A stretch of 64,000 bases of DNA from Flaccisagitta enflata (GCA_965153355.1 OZ231126.1:65968001-66032000); one strand, 5' to 3'. Counted from the first letter of the stretch, positions 31,466 to 44,065 are shown. Notes: a model not told the origin generated them from the sequence alone. Numbers and translations: made by a program.

Positions 31466-33103
31466 CAGGGTCTTCAATCTCATTTGACACGAAAAGAACC
31501 TACGCTATGCAAAAACGAATCAGCTTTAGAGTTTGATTTTTTTTTCTCATAAAAGAACTACATATGACATTTTTTGTGTCCAAATTTCATGGTACTGGGT
31601 CTATTACTATCTAGTAATAAATATATGGACACCTAACCATCATTATAGCAGCTAAACTGCAACAACCAATTCAAAAATGAAAGAAGATCAACAAACTATG
31701 ACAAAATATCTTTCATTCAAGACCAAGGGGAGGTCAGTAGCTCAAACCGTTTTCATTTGACAAGTGTTTTGAAGAGAAACTGTCATTTTACCAAGATCAT
31801 ATTTTGAGGTTTTCAGTTCAAATCTTCAAAGGACAACCTTTGTTCAAAGAGCTCTCAAATCTGAATGGATTGACAAAAATGATTTTGCTTGGCCTCATTA
31901 GATCACATTTTTCACATTTCACATTTGACTGTTGAAAAAATTAACACATTTCACATTTGACTGTTGAAAAAATTAAATGCTGCAGTTAAACATATTGCTC
32001 TCAAATTATCTAATATCAATACAAAACCAAACCGATTAAATGATTTTTTTGGTGCTTGTTGAGAAATTAAGGATAAACTGATTCAGGTTGAAAAATCATA
32101 AACCAATCCCATAGAAACTCAAAACAGAAGCATTTCATAGATCAGAATACCATAAAATGACTAGAAATTGATTCATTTGAACATACATTTCAATCAGTGA
32201 GTGATAAGACTGACTTTTCTCCAGCTGTGCGTATACTTATTTCCTAGATAGTAATTTAGGAGATATCCTATTTTTAGTCGCATGCTACGCGACTCTACAA
32301 CCCGCTTTGTCGGTCCGTCTGTCGGTCCGTCGGTCCGTCCGTCGGTCCGTTGGTCCGTCGGTCCGTCCGTCCGTCACACTTTACTTTTTTGGTGTTAATG
32401 GGGGTTTTGGCCTTATTGCTCCTGCCCAAATGTTCCACTGACCTCAATTATGGCCCCTGCCCACCCGCACGCGACTGGGGTAGCTGTGTATCCGGCCTTG
32501 TTAAGTGTAAGATATCATGAAGAGATGGGAGGTTTTGTTTGATTTTGGGGTTTGCACCTTTTATCTTTAAACTGCTCTCATTTCTAAGTGCTTTAAGCAA
32601 CAGATGTGGGATTGGTCAAGAATGGCAGATAATTTCATTAACTTTTTGTATCTGAGAAAAAATTCTTTAAAATCTCATCATGTTCAGCTTTTTTTCCTTT
32701 TGACTGGAAAAGAACAAACCTTTGATAAAGTTTTTTAAAGATTTTTGCTCAACTTTTGACAGTATTAGCCTTGAGTTCAATGTTCTGTGATAAAACCCAG
32801 CTTTTTCTAACTTTAGGGTCTTAGTAAGTATCTCTTGGCTTTGATCAAACATCTGTAATTTAAAACGCTTTGAATTTTCTACATTTTATAAGTTGAAATT
32901 GGCAAGAAAACAGTATTTTTATTGATTTTACTTCATTACTCCAAAAATCAATATCTGTTAAACTACAAGACCCAGTCCCATGAAATTTTTATACAAAAAA
33001 TGTCATACATAGTACTTTCATGAGAAAAAAAATCATACTGAAAAGTCAATTAGTTTTTTCGCAATGTAGGTTCTTTTTGTGTCAAATGAGATTGAAGACC
33101 CTG
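31466..33103. mobile_element. TA-flanked inverted-repeat element (1.64 kb)
   Basis: The left end is CAGGGTCTTCAATCTCATTT, GACAC and its inverse closes the right. TA lies at 31464-31465 and 33104-33105. The arms match for about 160 bp (for example tttcatggtactgggtct against its inverse near 32970). A subfamily A copy (32274-32500) is nested in it. No transposase frame is seen. The TA duplication suggests a Tc1/mariner-type origin. Confidence 0.78.
32274..32500 (-). mobile_element. CAAG/CTAA element, subfamily A (227 bp)
   Basis: TTAGTCGCATGCTACGCGAC, CTACAACCCGC and a GTCGGTCC tract are followed by CACACTTTACTTTTTTGG and gctcctgcccaaatg. It ends gcacgcgactggggtagctg, tgtatccggccttg. It lies between T-runs inside the element above. 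Confidence 0.87.
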
Positions 33104-33336
33104 TATAAGGATCAAAGGAACGCTTTCTCTCGACTCAATTATTTTTCTTCACAACAAAACCATATACCTCCGACTCTCTTCGAAAAAAAAGAATCGTAGA
33201 CGCCCATGCCATAGCTCTTCGAATTTTTTTGAAAAGCAGAAACTTGGTACGACGTTACATTTGTATGGAGAACAAATTAGAGTTGCATCTCAGTTCAAAT
33301 AGGTATGGAATAACGAACAAATCAAAATGGCTGTTG

Positions 33337-33463
33337 TTGGGGTGCACCGGGAGCGGGTAAAATCAATCAATCAGTCAATTCTCGTCCCAAACAGAGAAAA
33401 TGACCGTTAAAAGAAGGAATGATGACCGATTGATTGATATCACCCGCTTCCGGTGCACCCCAA
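33337..33463. mobile_element. 127-bp MITE with TTGGGGTGCACCGG ends
   Basis: TTGGGGTGCACCGGGAGCGG, GT at the left is inverted at the right (acccgcttccggtgcacccc, aa). The inner aatcaatcaatc and gattgattgat also pair. The target duplication is unclear. Confidence 0.75.
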
Positions 33464-33750
33464 CACTGTTTACTAACGGCAACGACTACGAAAGAATCGA
33501 CGCATGAAAAAAAACACCAAAAAACCAAAAGAAAAATTTTGAAAACGGGGAAAAAGGACAAATATTTTCGAAAAGAATGGATACGATCTCCAGCTAAATT
33601 TTACGTTATTTCTTCTCCACAAGTTTGAAAAACAGGTAAGGTAAAAGCCTTATGTTTCGACTCTCGAGTCTTGTGTTTAACCAGTGCTGTGTACCGATTG
33701 CTTTTTCACACACTCGACCAACTATTGAACTCAGAACGCTGTTTTTTTTC

Positions 33751-33954
33751 CTTACGTAATTCTCTTTGTTCATCTGTCCGTCCGTCCGTTGGTCAGTCCG
33801 TTCTTCCATCCGTAAGCACGGGTCGAGAAGTGGGAAAACGTTTTAGTCTATTTTTGCGATGTGTGAGTGTGGGGAGTGGGGGCGCTGCGTGTAGATTGGG
33901 GATGGACGCCCCTGTCCATTCGTCCGCAACGATATTGTGACCCCGCGTCACTTG
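33751..33954 (-). mobile_element. CAAG/CTAA element, subfamily C, decayed hairpin end
   Basis: The GTCC tract, gggtcgagaagtgggaaaac, and attcgtccgcaacgatattg, tgaccccgcgtcacttg are clear. The hairpin end (tacgtaattctctttgttc) has lost pairing. Confidence 0.72.
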
Positions 33955-34149
33955 TCCTGCTTCCCTCTTGTACCGTTCCACCATTCCTGCTTCTTTTCTC
34001 CTTTTCTTCTCACACGTCTGTAACTGAAAGTTTCAGGGCTTCATTATTGATTCTTCTAACCTCATTCATTCCGCGTCTTTCAAAGCCTCCGAGTAGCTTC
34101 TGTTTCAAATGCGCCTTTTCCGTTTTCCTCTTTTTTTTTTGCTTGACAG

Positions 34150-34225
34150 AAATAAATGAATGAATGAATGAATGAATGAATGAATGAATGAATGAATGAA
34201 TGAATGAATGAATGAATGAATGAAA
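34150..34225. repeat. (AATG)n microsatellite
   Basis: About 18 tetranucleotide units. Confidence 0.97.
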
Positions 34226-34348
34226 CAATTTGTTCTAAGTTTATTAAGCGAGCTGGAATCAACCGAGGCGTCAATGAATGGAGAAATTCCTTTCTAATAA
34301 TCTTGATCCAATATTCGTTTGTCCTTAATCGAGGAAATTTGTTTGTTT

Positions 34349-34596
34349 TTAGTTGCGGACACCCAACTCTATAAGAGGCTTTGTCCGTCGGTCGGTGGGT
34401 CGGTCGGTCGGTCGGTCCATCGGTCGGTCCGTCGGTCGGTCGGTCCGTGGACACAAGTCGAAAAGTGAGGAAGTGAGCGTTTTACTAAAACTTTTAGATG
34501 CCTTTTGTGCATGTGAGTGGGGGACTTGTGATGTGGATTGGGGTTGGATGCCCCTGCCCACCCGTCCGCAACGATATTGTGACCCCGCGCCACTTG
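34349..34596 (-). mobile_element. CAAG/CTAA element, subfamily C (248 bp)
   Basis: TTAGTTGCGGACACCCAACT, CTATAAGAGGCTTTGTCC is followed by a (GTCGGTCG)n tract, acaagtcgaaaagtgagg, and a body with gggggacttgtgatgtggat. It ends ccgtccgcaacgatattgtg, accccgcgccacttg. Confidence 0.87.
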
Positions 34597-34733
34597 ATTT
34601 CTTCTTACTTTGCAAAATAATGAATTCCATGAATATACAATGAAATCGATATGTTAATTCTATGTTCTAACTCTAAGAACCACGATTGAAATTCCGAAAA
34701 AAGAAAGAAAGAAAAAGAATGAATTGTAGAGTA

Positions 34734-35461
34734 CTATATGAATTAAAAAAAAAGATGCACTTTTCATTTGCATTTTTTGATATCTTCCTGATAGAAAAAC
34801 TTAAAAAATCTTACGCCATTTTAAAGATCTGCGAAAGATCTTTCAAATGAGCGCAATCCCGTTGCTGTAGCTTTAACCGTTTAGCCGTGATATCAGTTTG
34901 AGTAAAAAAAGGTCGGAAATCGCTTTTGCAGCAGATGCGAAAAAATGGCGCGTAAATTCTTCCATTTGCGTCTTCCGTTTCTTTTCTCTTTTACTTCTAT
35001 TTTTTCCGTCGTTCATTATATTTTTACAATGTTAAAAACCTCTAAGCAGTTGACCCCTCGAAAAAAAGCTGTTGCATTAGAGTTGCGATCGCTGGGGGTG
35101 TCAAACAGATCCATCGCAAGAAGGTTGGACTTCACTGAAGGTCCGATCCAAAAATTTTTCAAACGCGCCGATGACGGCGATTACGAGAGGAAGAAAGGAA
35201 GTGGAAGACCGCGAATCTCGACGGACGAGGAAGACAAAGTCCTCGTCGATCTCTGCCTCGACGACCGATGATGCACCTCTGTTCCCTGATGATGCATATA
35301 GCATATTATGCGAAAATTTGGAATAAAACTTCTTGTTTTCTTCTACATAGCACTGACTGCCCATAGTCTTAACCCGAGCATAGTCTCTGTGGTATTTTCG
35401 TACTTTTTGGCCAATAAAATGCCCTTTACACTGAGTGCGTCTTTTTTTTAAATTCGTATAG
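34734..35461 (+). mobile_element. Tc1/mariner-type element, internally deleted (728 bp)
   Basis: The ends are CTATATGAATT and the inverse of CTATACGAATT, each followed by an A-run and GA(T/C)GCAC. TA is at 34732-34733 and 35462-35463. It carries only the DNA-binding part of a transposase, so it is not autonomous. It shares ends with the MITE at 1381-1781. Confidence 0.85.
35029..35271 (+). pseudogene. Tc1-type transposase N-terminal (helix-turn-helix) fragment
   Basis: From ATG 35029 it reads MLKTSKQLTPRKKAVALELR, then a helix-turn-helix-like SLGVSNRSIARRLDF, and KFFKRADDGDYERKKGSGRP, RISTDEED. It ends at a stop at 35269-35271. GSGRPR is the linker between the two DNA-binding subdomains of Tc1-like transposases. 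The second subdomain and the DDE catalytic domain are missing. An in-frame upstream ATG at 34945 would add 28 mostly hydrophobic residues and is less likely. The fragment has no stop or frameshift over 81 codons. It may be recent, or kept as a DNA-binding peptide; the latter is speculation. Confidence 0.75.
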
Positions 35462-35825
35462 TAGCTCAAACCGCCCAATCTTCAAAGTATCCGGTCTTTC
35501 GTCTTGCCCCTCATTTTTAAACCAAAGCGACAATGAAATTAGTTTAAAAGCTATCAATCTTTCGCTGAGGTGGGATTTGGATTTTAGTTTGTTAGTAAAG
35601 TTAAGAAAGTTTCATTAATCGTTTGAATTTCTAATTTAGCTCCCTTTCAGTCCTCTTTGAACTCCCTTCCCTGCTGTCGGATTTGTTTGTAAGCGAGCAC
35701 ACCTGTGACCCTCTCCACTGCAATATATTGTTTTTTTTTCCTTCGTCTTTTTCTTTCCTTTTCTTTCTTTTTCATTCTTTTCTTGATTTTTAGTTGCTCG
35801 GTGGGCGGTTCTAGAAAGGGGCGTA

Positions 35826-36577
35826 CCGTATTTCTTGCACATATCGCCTCCCTCTAATTAACGCCCCCCCCTTTTCATAAAGCATAAAAGAATGAGCTTA
35901 TGATAAAAACGATTTTCTGAAGAAAACGAGCCCAAGAGGGCTACAGTCGCGTGCGTCTGGAAATGACAAACAAAAGAGCAAAAACATGTTGAAATGCTAA
36001 GAATGTTAAAAAATGGTAAGAAAGTTATAAAATGTTAAAAAATGTTAAAGAATGTTAAAAAATATTAAAAATGTTGAAAAATGTTAAAAAATATTAAAAA
36101 GTGTTAAAAAAAAGAAATGTTAAAAAAGGTGAAATTTTAAGAAATGTTAAAAAATGTTAAAAAATGTTAAAAAAATGTTAAAAAGTATAAGAAAATGTTA
36201 AAAAATGTTAAGAAATGTTAAAAAATGTTAAAACATGTTAAGAAATGTTAAAACGATCAAAAATTTAGAAATATTTGTGACGGACGGACGGACCGACAGA
36301 CCAAGGTGTAGAGTCGCGTGCACGCGACTAAAAAAATCATTCATTCATTCATTCATTCATCGAAAATTTGATTTTATGAAAAAAAACTACTTCAGAATTA
36401 GATGCGATCTGATTAATTTACTGATTTGAATTCTAAAAAAAAACTTTATAAAAAAATGTGAATAGCAAAAAATATTATTCAGACAAAAGTGAATAAGAGG
36501 CGCTAATTGCAGGTTTAAACTAACAACATTTCGATTCAATTTCAAAAGCACCCGGGCGCAAATTGCAAGAAATACGG
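35826..36577. mobile_element. CCGTATTTC-ended MITE split by a hairpin-ended element
   Basis: The ends are CCGTATTTCTTGCACATATC, GCC and the inverse (cccgggcgcaaattgcaaga, aatacgg). TA is at 35824-35825 and 36578-36579. Without the nested copy at 35932-36331 it is about 350 bp, close to the 334-bp siblings. Confidence 0.8.
35932..36331 (+). mobile_element. CAAG/CTAA element, subfamily B-like with AATGTTAAAA array
   Basis: The 5' part ccaagagggctacagtcgcg, tgcgtc is followed by about 25 units of an 11-mer (aatgttaaaaa and variants). Then come gtgacggacggacggaccga, and gtgtagagtcgcgtgcacgc, gact, CTAA. Confidence 0.8.
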
Positions 36578-36776
36578 TAAGAGTTGAAATCGGCGATATA
36601 TCTGCACATTTTTGCCCATACCTAACCACAAGCAACTGATATTGACCGTATATCCGGTTTAGGTTTTCGTCGGTCTGTCTGTCGGTCACGCTCGAGTGGA
36701 TAGCGCCTGGCACACCGACTTGGTCTGGCAGTGTTGCAGAGCTCACCAAAGACAGGCGATGATCTTTCGCTTCTAA

Positions 36777-36865
36777 AGGGGTTTTTGCATTGGGAAAATT
36801 ATTGAGATATTACATAGGGAAAATCTAAGTAAAATCTAGATAATATGCCCAATGCGAAAACCCCT
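36777..36865. mobile_element. 89-bp palindromic MITE
   Basis: AGGGGTTTTTGCATTGGG at the left is inverted at the right (cccaatgcgaaaacccct). The middle is AT-rich. The flanking duplication is not clear. Confidence 0.65.
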
Positions 36866-38126
36866 CAAATCGCTAAATCAGTCTCAGTGCACAGCGTGTT
36901 GACGGTAGGATTAAAAGGAAGCGTTTAATATAAAACGAGTGATTTGTTGAATTTTAGCCCTTATCTATCTTCACTAAGCCATAGTCTTTTGGGTTAGACT
37001 CAGAATGGATGTTTGCTAGGTAGGTTTTGCTAAATGGAAAATTCACTAGTCAGAGAAGGCTCACAAGGCACACTGGAAAATAAGGCATGCTGACCCGTCT
37101 GTACCATCTGTCTGGAGTCTATGAGAGCAATGGTTCACATTTTTGTACATAGAGGCCGCCTCTTTCGATTGCAAAAAAGTACAATGAAAAAGAAAAAAAC
37201 TCTCACTCCCCTGCAGCTTCTCCTGCCTCTCAGCTGTCTCTGCTGTCGCCCTGCTGCTTTTTGGTCCCGTTTTTTGAGTGAAAAAATCGATGAAAGATGC
37301 GATGATGGATTTCCATCATGCAATGAACAGATATTGCAACTGTTTTCCATGTGCTATAACTCCTAAAGTGATGAAAAGTGTCTCTTCAGATTTTTAACCT
37401 AGAATCGTTATTGCCATAGCTACAGGTAGAGCCTAATCTTTCCATGGCAAAAGGCGGCAATACATTTTTTTTCTGTCTCAGTAATGACATAAAGAGGAAA
37501 ACAATACTTAAAGTTACTCTCTGGGCAATACAAGATAATGAATTGTTGGAAACTGGTGTGGATCACTTTCCGCAAGGCCTATCTATAGATCTATCAATCA
37601 ACAAATGAAATAAAAAATTCATTATTTATTCGCCATATCACTCAGAAAACGACCTTAGTGCAAGGCCCTCTTCCATATGTTTCAGTTTGGGTATATGGTG
37701 TACCACTTGTTATATGAATAGAATATCACTTGTAGCTTACAAGTGTAGCTTACAAGTGATGTTCAAGTTGTAAGATATGCCATATACTAAATATGATTGG
37801 TCTACATGTAGCCTTGTTGTTATTTCCTCAAAGGGAGGAGAAAACCAACAGTTTCGCTCTAAAGCTTTGACGAGAAACGATGATCGAATATGTTCTTCCC
37901 GCCGTTGTTATTGTTTTGGAAAATGAAGGAAAATGAAGAAGTACAGCCCTCGTTTCGTCCCTCTTTCCTTTTCTCAGTATTTCCTTGCTCCTTTCCATTC
38001 TTTTTCTACTTTTTTTTCGTTTATGTTTTAGTGCTGGACTCGCGACTCTACAGAGAGTTGGCAAGTGTGAAAATGCTCATTTTAGATGATGCCGTGGTTG
38101 TGCTTTTGTTGGTGCGTGCACGCGTT
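36866..38126. other. no gene recognised
   Basis: Short frames near 37135-37366 on both strands lack family features. A local hairpin (cacttgtagcttacaagtg) lies at about 37730. The words tttcagtttgggtata recur near 37680 and 51010. Confidence 0.4.
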
Positions 38127-38291
<165 letters not shown>

Positions 38292-38404
38292 GGGGAGTTT
38301 GACGATGTTGTCACTCCACGTTACTCGTTCTTTTACGTCTTCTTTTTTCTTCTCCTTCTTGTTTCCTTCCTTTTCGTTTCCTCTGACTATTAGTACTGCG
38401 CTTT

Positions 38405-38570
38405 AAACCATGTCTGATGGTCCGTCTGTCAGTCCATCCGTCCATCGGTTGGTCAGTAACGCTGTTGGTGGCTATGGCCGATTTTTGATTGTTACTCCTG
38501 CCCAAATGCTTGGTTAGCCTTTTTTTATTACTGCCCTGCGACCCTGCCCAACCTCATGCGATTTAGGGAC
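38405..38570 (-). mobile_element. decayed CAAG/CTAA element, subfamily A
   Basis: The GTCC tract (ggtccgtctgtcagtccatc) is followed by gttactcctgcccaaatgct and ctgcccaacctcatgcgatt. Both terminal words are lost. Confidence 0.55.
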
Positions 38571-38756
38571 TTCTTCTTCATCTCCTTCTTTTTCTTCTTG
38601 TTCTTCTTCTTCTTTGTCGTCCGCGCCTTCTTTTCCTTCGTCGTCGATTTTCATTTTCTTTTTTCATTTCCCCCTACTTCTTCTCTTTCTTATTTTATGT
38701 CTTCCTCCTCATCACTGTATCCTATTCTATTCTTGTACTTTTAGTTTTACTGCTTT

Positions 38757-38956
38757 TTAGTTGCGTGCTACGCGACTCTACACCCCGCTTTGTCAGTCCG
38801 TCGGTACGTCCATCAGTCCGTCGGTCTATCACACTTTAGTTGTTTTTTTTTTTTTACCGTCTTTGGCGTCACCGTTCTTGCCCAAATGATGTGGTGACCT
38901 CAACTACGGCCCTTGCCCACCCGCACGCGAATGGGGTAGCCGTGTATCCGGTCTTG
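38757..38956 (-). mobile_element. CAAG/CTAA element, subfamily A (200 bp)
   Basis: TTAGTTGCGTGCTACGCGAC, CTACACCCCGCTTTGTCAG is followed by a GTCC tract and cacactttagt. The body has ttcttgcccaaatgatgtgg, and it ends gcgaatggggtagccgtgta, tccggtcttg. Confidence 0.82.
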
Positions 38957-39171
38957 TTTCTTTCCCGGCCACGCTCGCTCTTTGTTTTTCCTTGCTGAAG
39001 GACCTAATTAGTTTTTTTTCTCTCCGTAGCTGTGGGCTCAACATTTCGATTTTTAAAAAAAAAAGTCGATGATATTTGGCCGTGAACCTTGAAGCTGGAA
39101 AGCCTCATACATTTGGATGGTTTTAAACTCGAACTATCGTATAGATACAAATGTCTTTTCCTATTACTGGC

Positions 39172-39214
39172 CAAAACAACAATAACAAAAACAAAAACAA
39201 CAACGACAACAACG

Positions 39215-39308
<94 letters not shown>

Positions 39309-39342
39309 CGGCTACAGCAACGGCAACAGCAACGGCTACAAC
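39172..39342. repeat. (AAC)n trinucleotide repeat
   Basis: About 40 AAC units have GAC interruptions at the left and GGCAACAGC variants at the right. Confidence 0.96.
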
Positions 39343-39756
39343 CTGTAAAACGGACTTCCGTATACAAATACATTTAATCACACTTCCTTTGACAATGAGG
39401 AACCAAAAAAAAAAAGACACTAAGAAAGAGAAAATCCCCAGGGAGAACATCTAAGCCTGTGTTTTCTTATACACTAATACTTACGTAACTTCATACCGAC
39501 TTCGTCCGCTCGCATTTTCCATTTTTTCTGTCTGCAGCTTCCTCTTTTTCTCTTTTTGTATAATTGCCTTTCGTTCTTTCCTTTTTTGAACAGCGGCTCC
39601 AATCGGCCAATGTCCTGTAGAATACAAGAGTGGAGTTTTTTTTATTTAGTTTGTCGGTTCTATCAGGCCAAAATGAGTTGATTACAGGCATGACAGGGTA
39701 GCTCCAGCCTTTTTTAATGATTTACTTTTTTTTTTTATTCCACCTTGTTTTCACCC

Positions 39757-40434
39757 TTTTTGGGCAGCGGCCCTGAAGGGGCCGATGACCTATGCTTTCA
39801 CACAGGAGAAAATTCTCCTCCTTCTTCTCCTCCTTCTTCTTTTCCGTCCACCCCCTCGACCAGCCTTAAAACCCAAAATCTAGCCTCGAGGCTCAATTAT
39901 TAGCTTTGAGGCTCAAATTCCAGCCTTGAGGCTCAAATTCCAGCTACTAGCCTCAAATTTCAGCCTCACAGCTTAAAATCCAGCCTCAAGGCTCAAATTG
40001 AGCCTCAAAGCCCAGAGCCCCAGAATCCAGCCTCTCCAGCCTCTCCACTTCTCCGTCCTCTTCTCCTCCTCTGTCCACCCCCTCAACCCTAAAACCTAGA
40101 CTTTATGCCAAAAATCCAGCCTCGAGGCTCAAATTCCAGCCTAAAGGCACATATTCCAGCTTCAAAGCCTCAAATCCGGCCTCAAGGCTCAGAATCGAGC
40201 CTCAAAGCCCAGAATCCAGCCTTGAGGCTAAATATCCAGCCACATGGCCCCAATTTCAGCCTCCAAGCTCAAATTGCAGCCTCTAGGCTCAAGTCCCAAC
40301 AAAAAGCCTCCAAAATAACTAAGCATAGGTCATCGGCCCCTTCGGGGCCGCTGCCCCTCTCACCATCACACATCCATACACACTCACAGGGGCAACGGGT
40401 ACCGCTGACCATCTAACGCTTTTGCGACTATTTA
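39757..40434 (-). mobile_element. complete family E element (about 680 bp)
   Basis: Read on +: ttttgggcagcggccctgaa, ggggccgatgacctatgctt, tcacac, a pyrimidine tract, two array blocks and the inverse block. The arrays are gaggctcaaattccagcctt-like at 39880-40015 and 40095-40310. The element finishes with caacgggtaccgctgaccat, ctaacgcttttgcgactatt, the inverse of the AATAGTCGCAAAAGCG head. A smaller decayed end lies at 39590-39645. Confidence 0.8.
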
Positions 40435-40903
40435 CCTGTTGTTCATCATTCCTTCCTTTCTTACCCTTTCTCCATTTCCTTCATCCTTCCGTTCCTCCTC
40501 CTCCTTCCTTCTCTCTCAGTTCACTAACAGATTTCCATGTCTCTTTTTTCTTTCCATCCGGTGAGCTGCCATCGCCAAGCCTCTCATTAACCCGAAGCTT
40601 GCTTAGGTCGTACGTTTCAGGCCATTCATCTCTTCACGACTGAAACATTACAAAACATCGACCTGGCTCAAATCTTGCTGAACTCGTTTGGAGTTTCTGT
40701 AAATGGTGTATTGAAATGTGTAACAATTACACAATGTATGACACACAGACGCACAGCACGTTCATGTGTCGAATACCCTTCACGATCATATTGATATGAC
40801 TAGTTGGCTAGGCCACTGCCATGCCTCTCACTCTCCTAACCAATCATGAATCACCAACCATCAGTCAGGTTTACCTATTTATCACACACGTAGGTTGCTC
40901 TTT

Positions 40904-41030
40904 TTAGGTGCGACAAAGTACCTCTATAACTGGCTGTGTCCATTGGTTGGTTGGTTGGTTGGTCGGTCGGGTAACGCATTCGTTCGACGATCCACATGTC
41001 GCACCTTATTCGCCTGCCTACTTGGCCTTG
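40904..41030 (-). mobile_element. CAAG/CTAA element, subfamily D (127 bp)
   Basis: TTAGGTGCGACAAAGTACCT, CTATAACTGGCTGTGTCC is followed by (GGTT)n and GGTCGG, then gtaacgcattcgttcgacga and tccacatgtcgcacct. It ends gcctacttggccttg. It is inverted relative to the copy at 13572-13702. Confidence 0.87.
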
Positions 41031-41148
41031 GTCATTGATGCAGGAGGGTGAGAGATATTTTCATACACAGACTACCTCGATCCACTACTACTAAATATGG
41101 TTTCTCGACACATAAGGATCAAATATGGCAAAAAAAAACCCAATCAGG

Positions 41149-41396
41149 CAACGATGCGTCCTGACTGTGTCTCTGTGTGTATTGACTTTGGCGTTAGACT
41201 TGGAGGCGCAGCCAAATGACAAGAACTGATATCAAAAGCTGCTCCCAAAACATCCTAACGAGTGTAAGACTTGAAACGTGACAGCTGCCAAAACATGCGA
41301 TTTTCAAGGTGGCGTAAAGGTTAGATGGGCTAACGGACGGACCGACGGATGGAAAAATATAGACCCTCCTCTAAAGATGCGAGGACGCATTTCAAA
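41149..41396 (+). mobile_element. hairpin-ended repeat, subfamily H
   Basis: The 5' part is caatcaggcaacgatgcgtc, ctgactgtgtctctg. The 3' part has a GGACGGACCGACGG tract, a variable stretch, and the hairpin GATGCGAGGACGCATTTC. As in the other subfamilies, the 5' ATGCGTCCT is the inverse of the 3' AGGACGCAT. A related 5' end is at 50371. Confidence 0.6.
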
Positions 41397-41645
41397 ATGA
41401 TGAACGTCTAAACAGACGAAATCTTCTCATTAAGTCTCACATATTTTCGTCGGTGTTATGGACACTTGGCAAAGAGTTTTAGTAACAAGAGCAAAATAGA
41501 ACACTCTCTCTTTATCTCTCTCTCAACCGCCATGATTGGGAGGAAGGTTTCAGTTGTTAATAGAAAGAGACAACCGCCTCAGCTCCGTCGGTACATCTTA
41601 TCTCTCTCTCCGTTCGAATCGAATCTCCCATTATTGAATGAGGAA

Positions 41646-41895
<250 letters not shown>

Positions 41896-42216
41896 GACAA
41901 ACAGACAGAAGAGCAGTAACGAAGATAAGAAAAAAAGACAAGGAGAAACAGCAAGAAGCTGGCAGATAATACCAGATGCCAGAAGGAGAATAAGAAAGAA
42001 AGAGAGGTAAAGTTGTAGCCTTTGTTTCCGATCGATTTGTTGGAGTTCCTCCTTAATTTTCAATCCATTACCTCCTCTTGATACTGATGCTTCAGATTCG
42101 ACCTTATTTTTCGTGTTCGTCTCAGACTCTCTCATTCTGATTTCCTTCAGTTGCAACACGGGTTCGTTTTAACACGCCTCCATTTGCCATTAGATTGAAG
42201 TGTAGTATGTGACTAA

Positions 42217-42383
42217 GGGCGTGTTTCTAGTGAAGATGAAAAACGCGCTTGTTCCCGTGAAACGCGATAACAGCGTGAACACATATTCAAGATTTTCAAC
42301 TGTCCCACGAGGGAGTGAGCGAAGTGAGTGAGCGACCGAGTGGCCCTTTCAAAACGCGATCGTCCTTGACTGGAAACGCCCCC
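42217..42383. mobile_element. GGGCGTGTTTCTAGT-ended MITE (167 bp)
   Basis: The left end GGGCGTGTTTCTAGTGAAGA pairs with the right (cttgactggaaacgccccc). Inside are cccacgagggagtgagcgaa and gtgagtgagcg words. Siblings are at 42738-42997 and 47347-47601. Confidence 0.75.
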
Positions 42384-42494
42384 TATCTGTTTTTAACAAC
42401 ATCATACAGGAAACAAGTTCATGAGAACATGGCGTGGCGTGCGCCTTTTAAATCAAGTTTCCAGGCAAAAATGACATTAAATAAACTTTGGGAC

Positions 42495-42688
42495 TAATGA
42501 CAAAAAAATGACAAATTGACTTTTTATGACTTAGAATGACTTTTAATGACTTAAAATGACTTAAATAACTTCAAATGTCACAAAAAGACGTAAAATAACA
42601 GAGAAACGCTAAGTGTTTCCAACCGACCGAGGGACCAGGAGACCGACGGAGCGACGGACAGAGCGGGTCAGAGAGTCAACTAAAAAGC
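42495..42688 (+). mobile_element. CAAG/CTAA element, subfamily B-like, 5' end unclear
   Basis: A TTAGAATGAC/TTAAAATGAC 10-mer array, gacgtaaaataaca, a GACC/GACGG tract and cagagcgggtcagagagtca are seen, then actaaaaa. The hairpin stem is deleted, leaving agtcaactaa. Confidence 0.65.
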
Positions 42689-42737
42689 CGGAATACCTAT
42701 GGGTTGCTGAATTGCTGCTTGCCTTGTGCCTCTCAAA

Positions 42738-42997
42738 GGGGGCGTTTCTAGTCAAAGACGATCGCGTTTTGAAAGGGCCACTCGGTCGCTCGCTACGTTT
42801 GTTCGCTCGCACCGCTCACTTGCTCCGCAGCGCTCCGCTTTGCTATACTCGCTTTGCTCGCTCGCTCCGTTCACGGGCTCGCTCACTCACTTCGCTCACT
42901 CCCTCGTGGGACAGTTGAAAATCTTGAATATGTGTTCACGCTGTTATCGCGTTTCACGGGTACAAACACGTTGTTTGTCTTCACTAGAAACACGCCC
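42738..42997. mobile_element. GGGCGTTTCTAGT-ended MITE (260 bp)
   Basis: The left end is gggggcgtttctagtcaaag and the right end cttcactagaaacacgccct. The middle is a GC-richer string of CGCTCGCTCC and CACTCACTTCGCTC words, related to the other two copies. Confidence 0.75.
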
Positions 42998-43390
42998 TAA
43001 GACTTGGATGGATAAGTGGAGTAAACACAGCCAGCTAGGTGGTTAACACACGAGAAACAAAATGGCAGGTGTTATTGGGAGTGAGCAATGATACGATAAG
43101 AGCTCAAAGACGTTCAAACGTACCTGGTAAACGTACTTATGGACCAACATTTTTGAATAATTGAGTTACTAGGACGAAAGATTTTTGGGAAAAAAGGGTT
43201 TTCCTTTGGCTTTACTGGATATACAAAGGTGCCGGCAACACATGGAACCATCAGGTCATAGGAAACGTGTCTTTGAGGTCGTCTTCGTCATTGCCGTTGG
43301 TAACGTCCCCGGATATTCTTCACTCTCTCTTGAGCCTCCTCCTATCTAGTGCCAACAATACCACATTACCGATGTCGGAAGCGCAGAGAC

Positions 43391-44060
<670 letters not shown>

Positions 44061-44065
44061 ACAAT

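Noticed and set aside
42000-42159. Minus-strand open stretch (NTKNKVESEASVSRGGNG) as an exon
   Set aside because: Composition is plausible, but the downstream part is a microsatellite. There is no acceptor or family support, so it is not listed as a gene.
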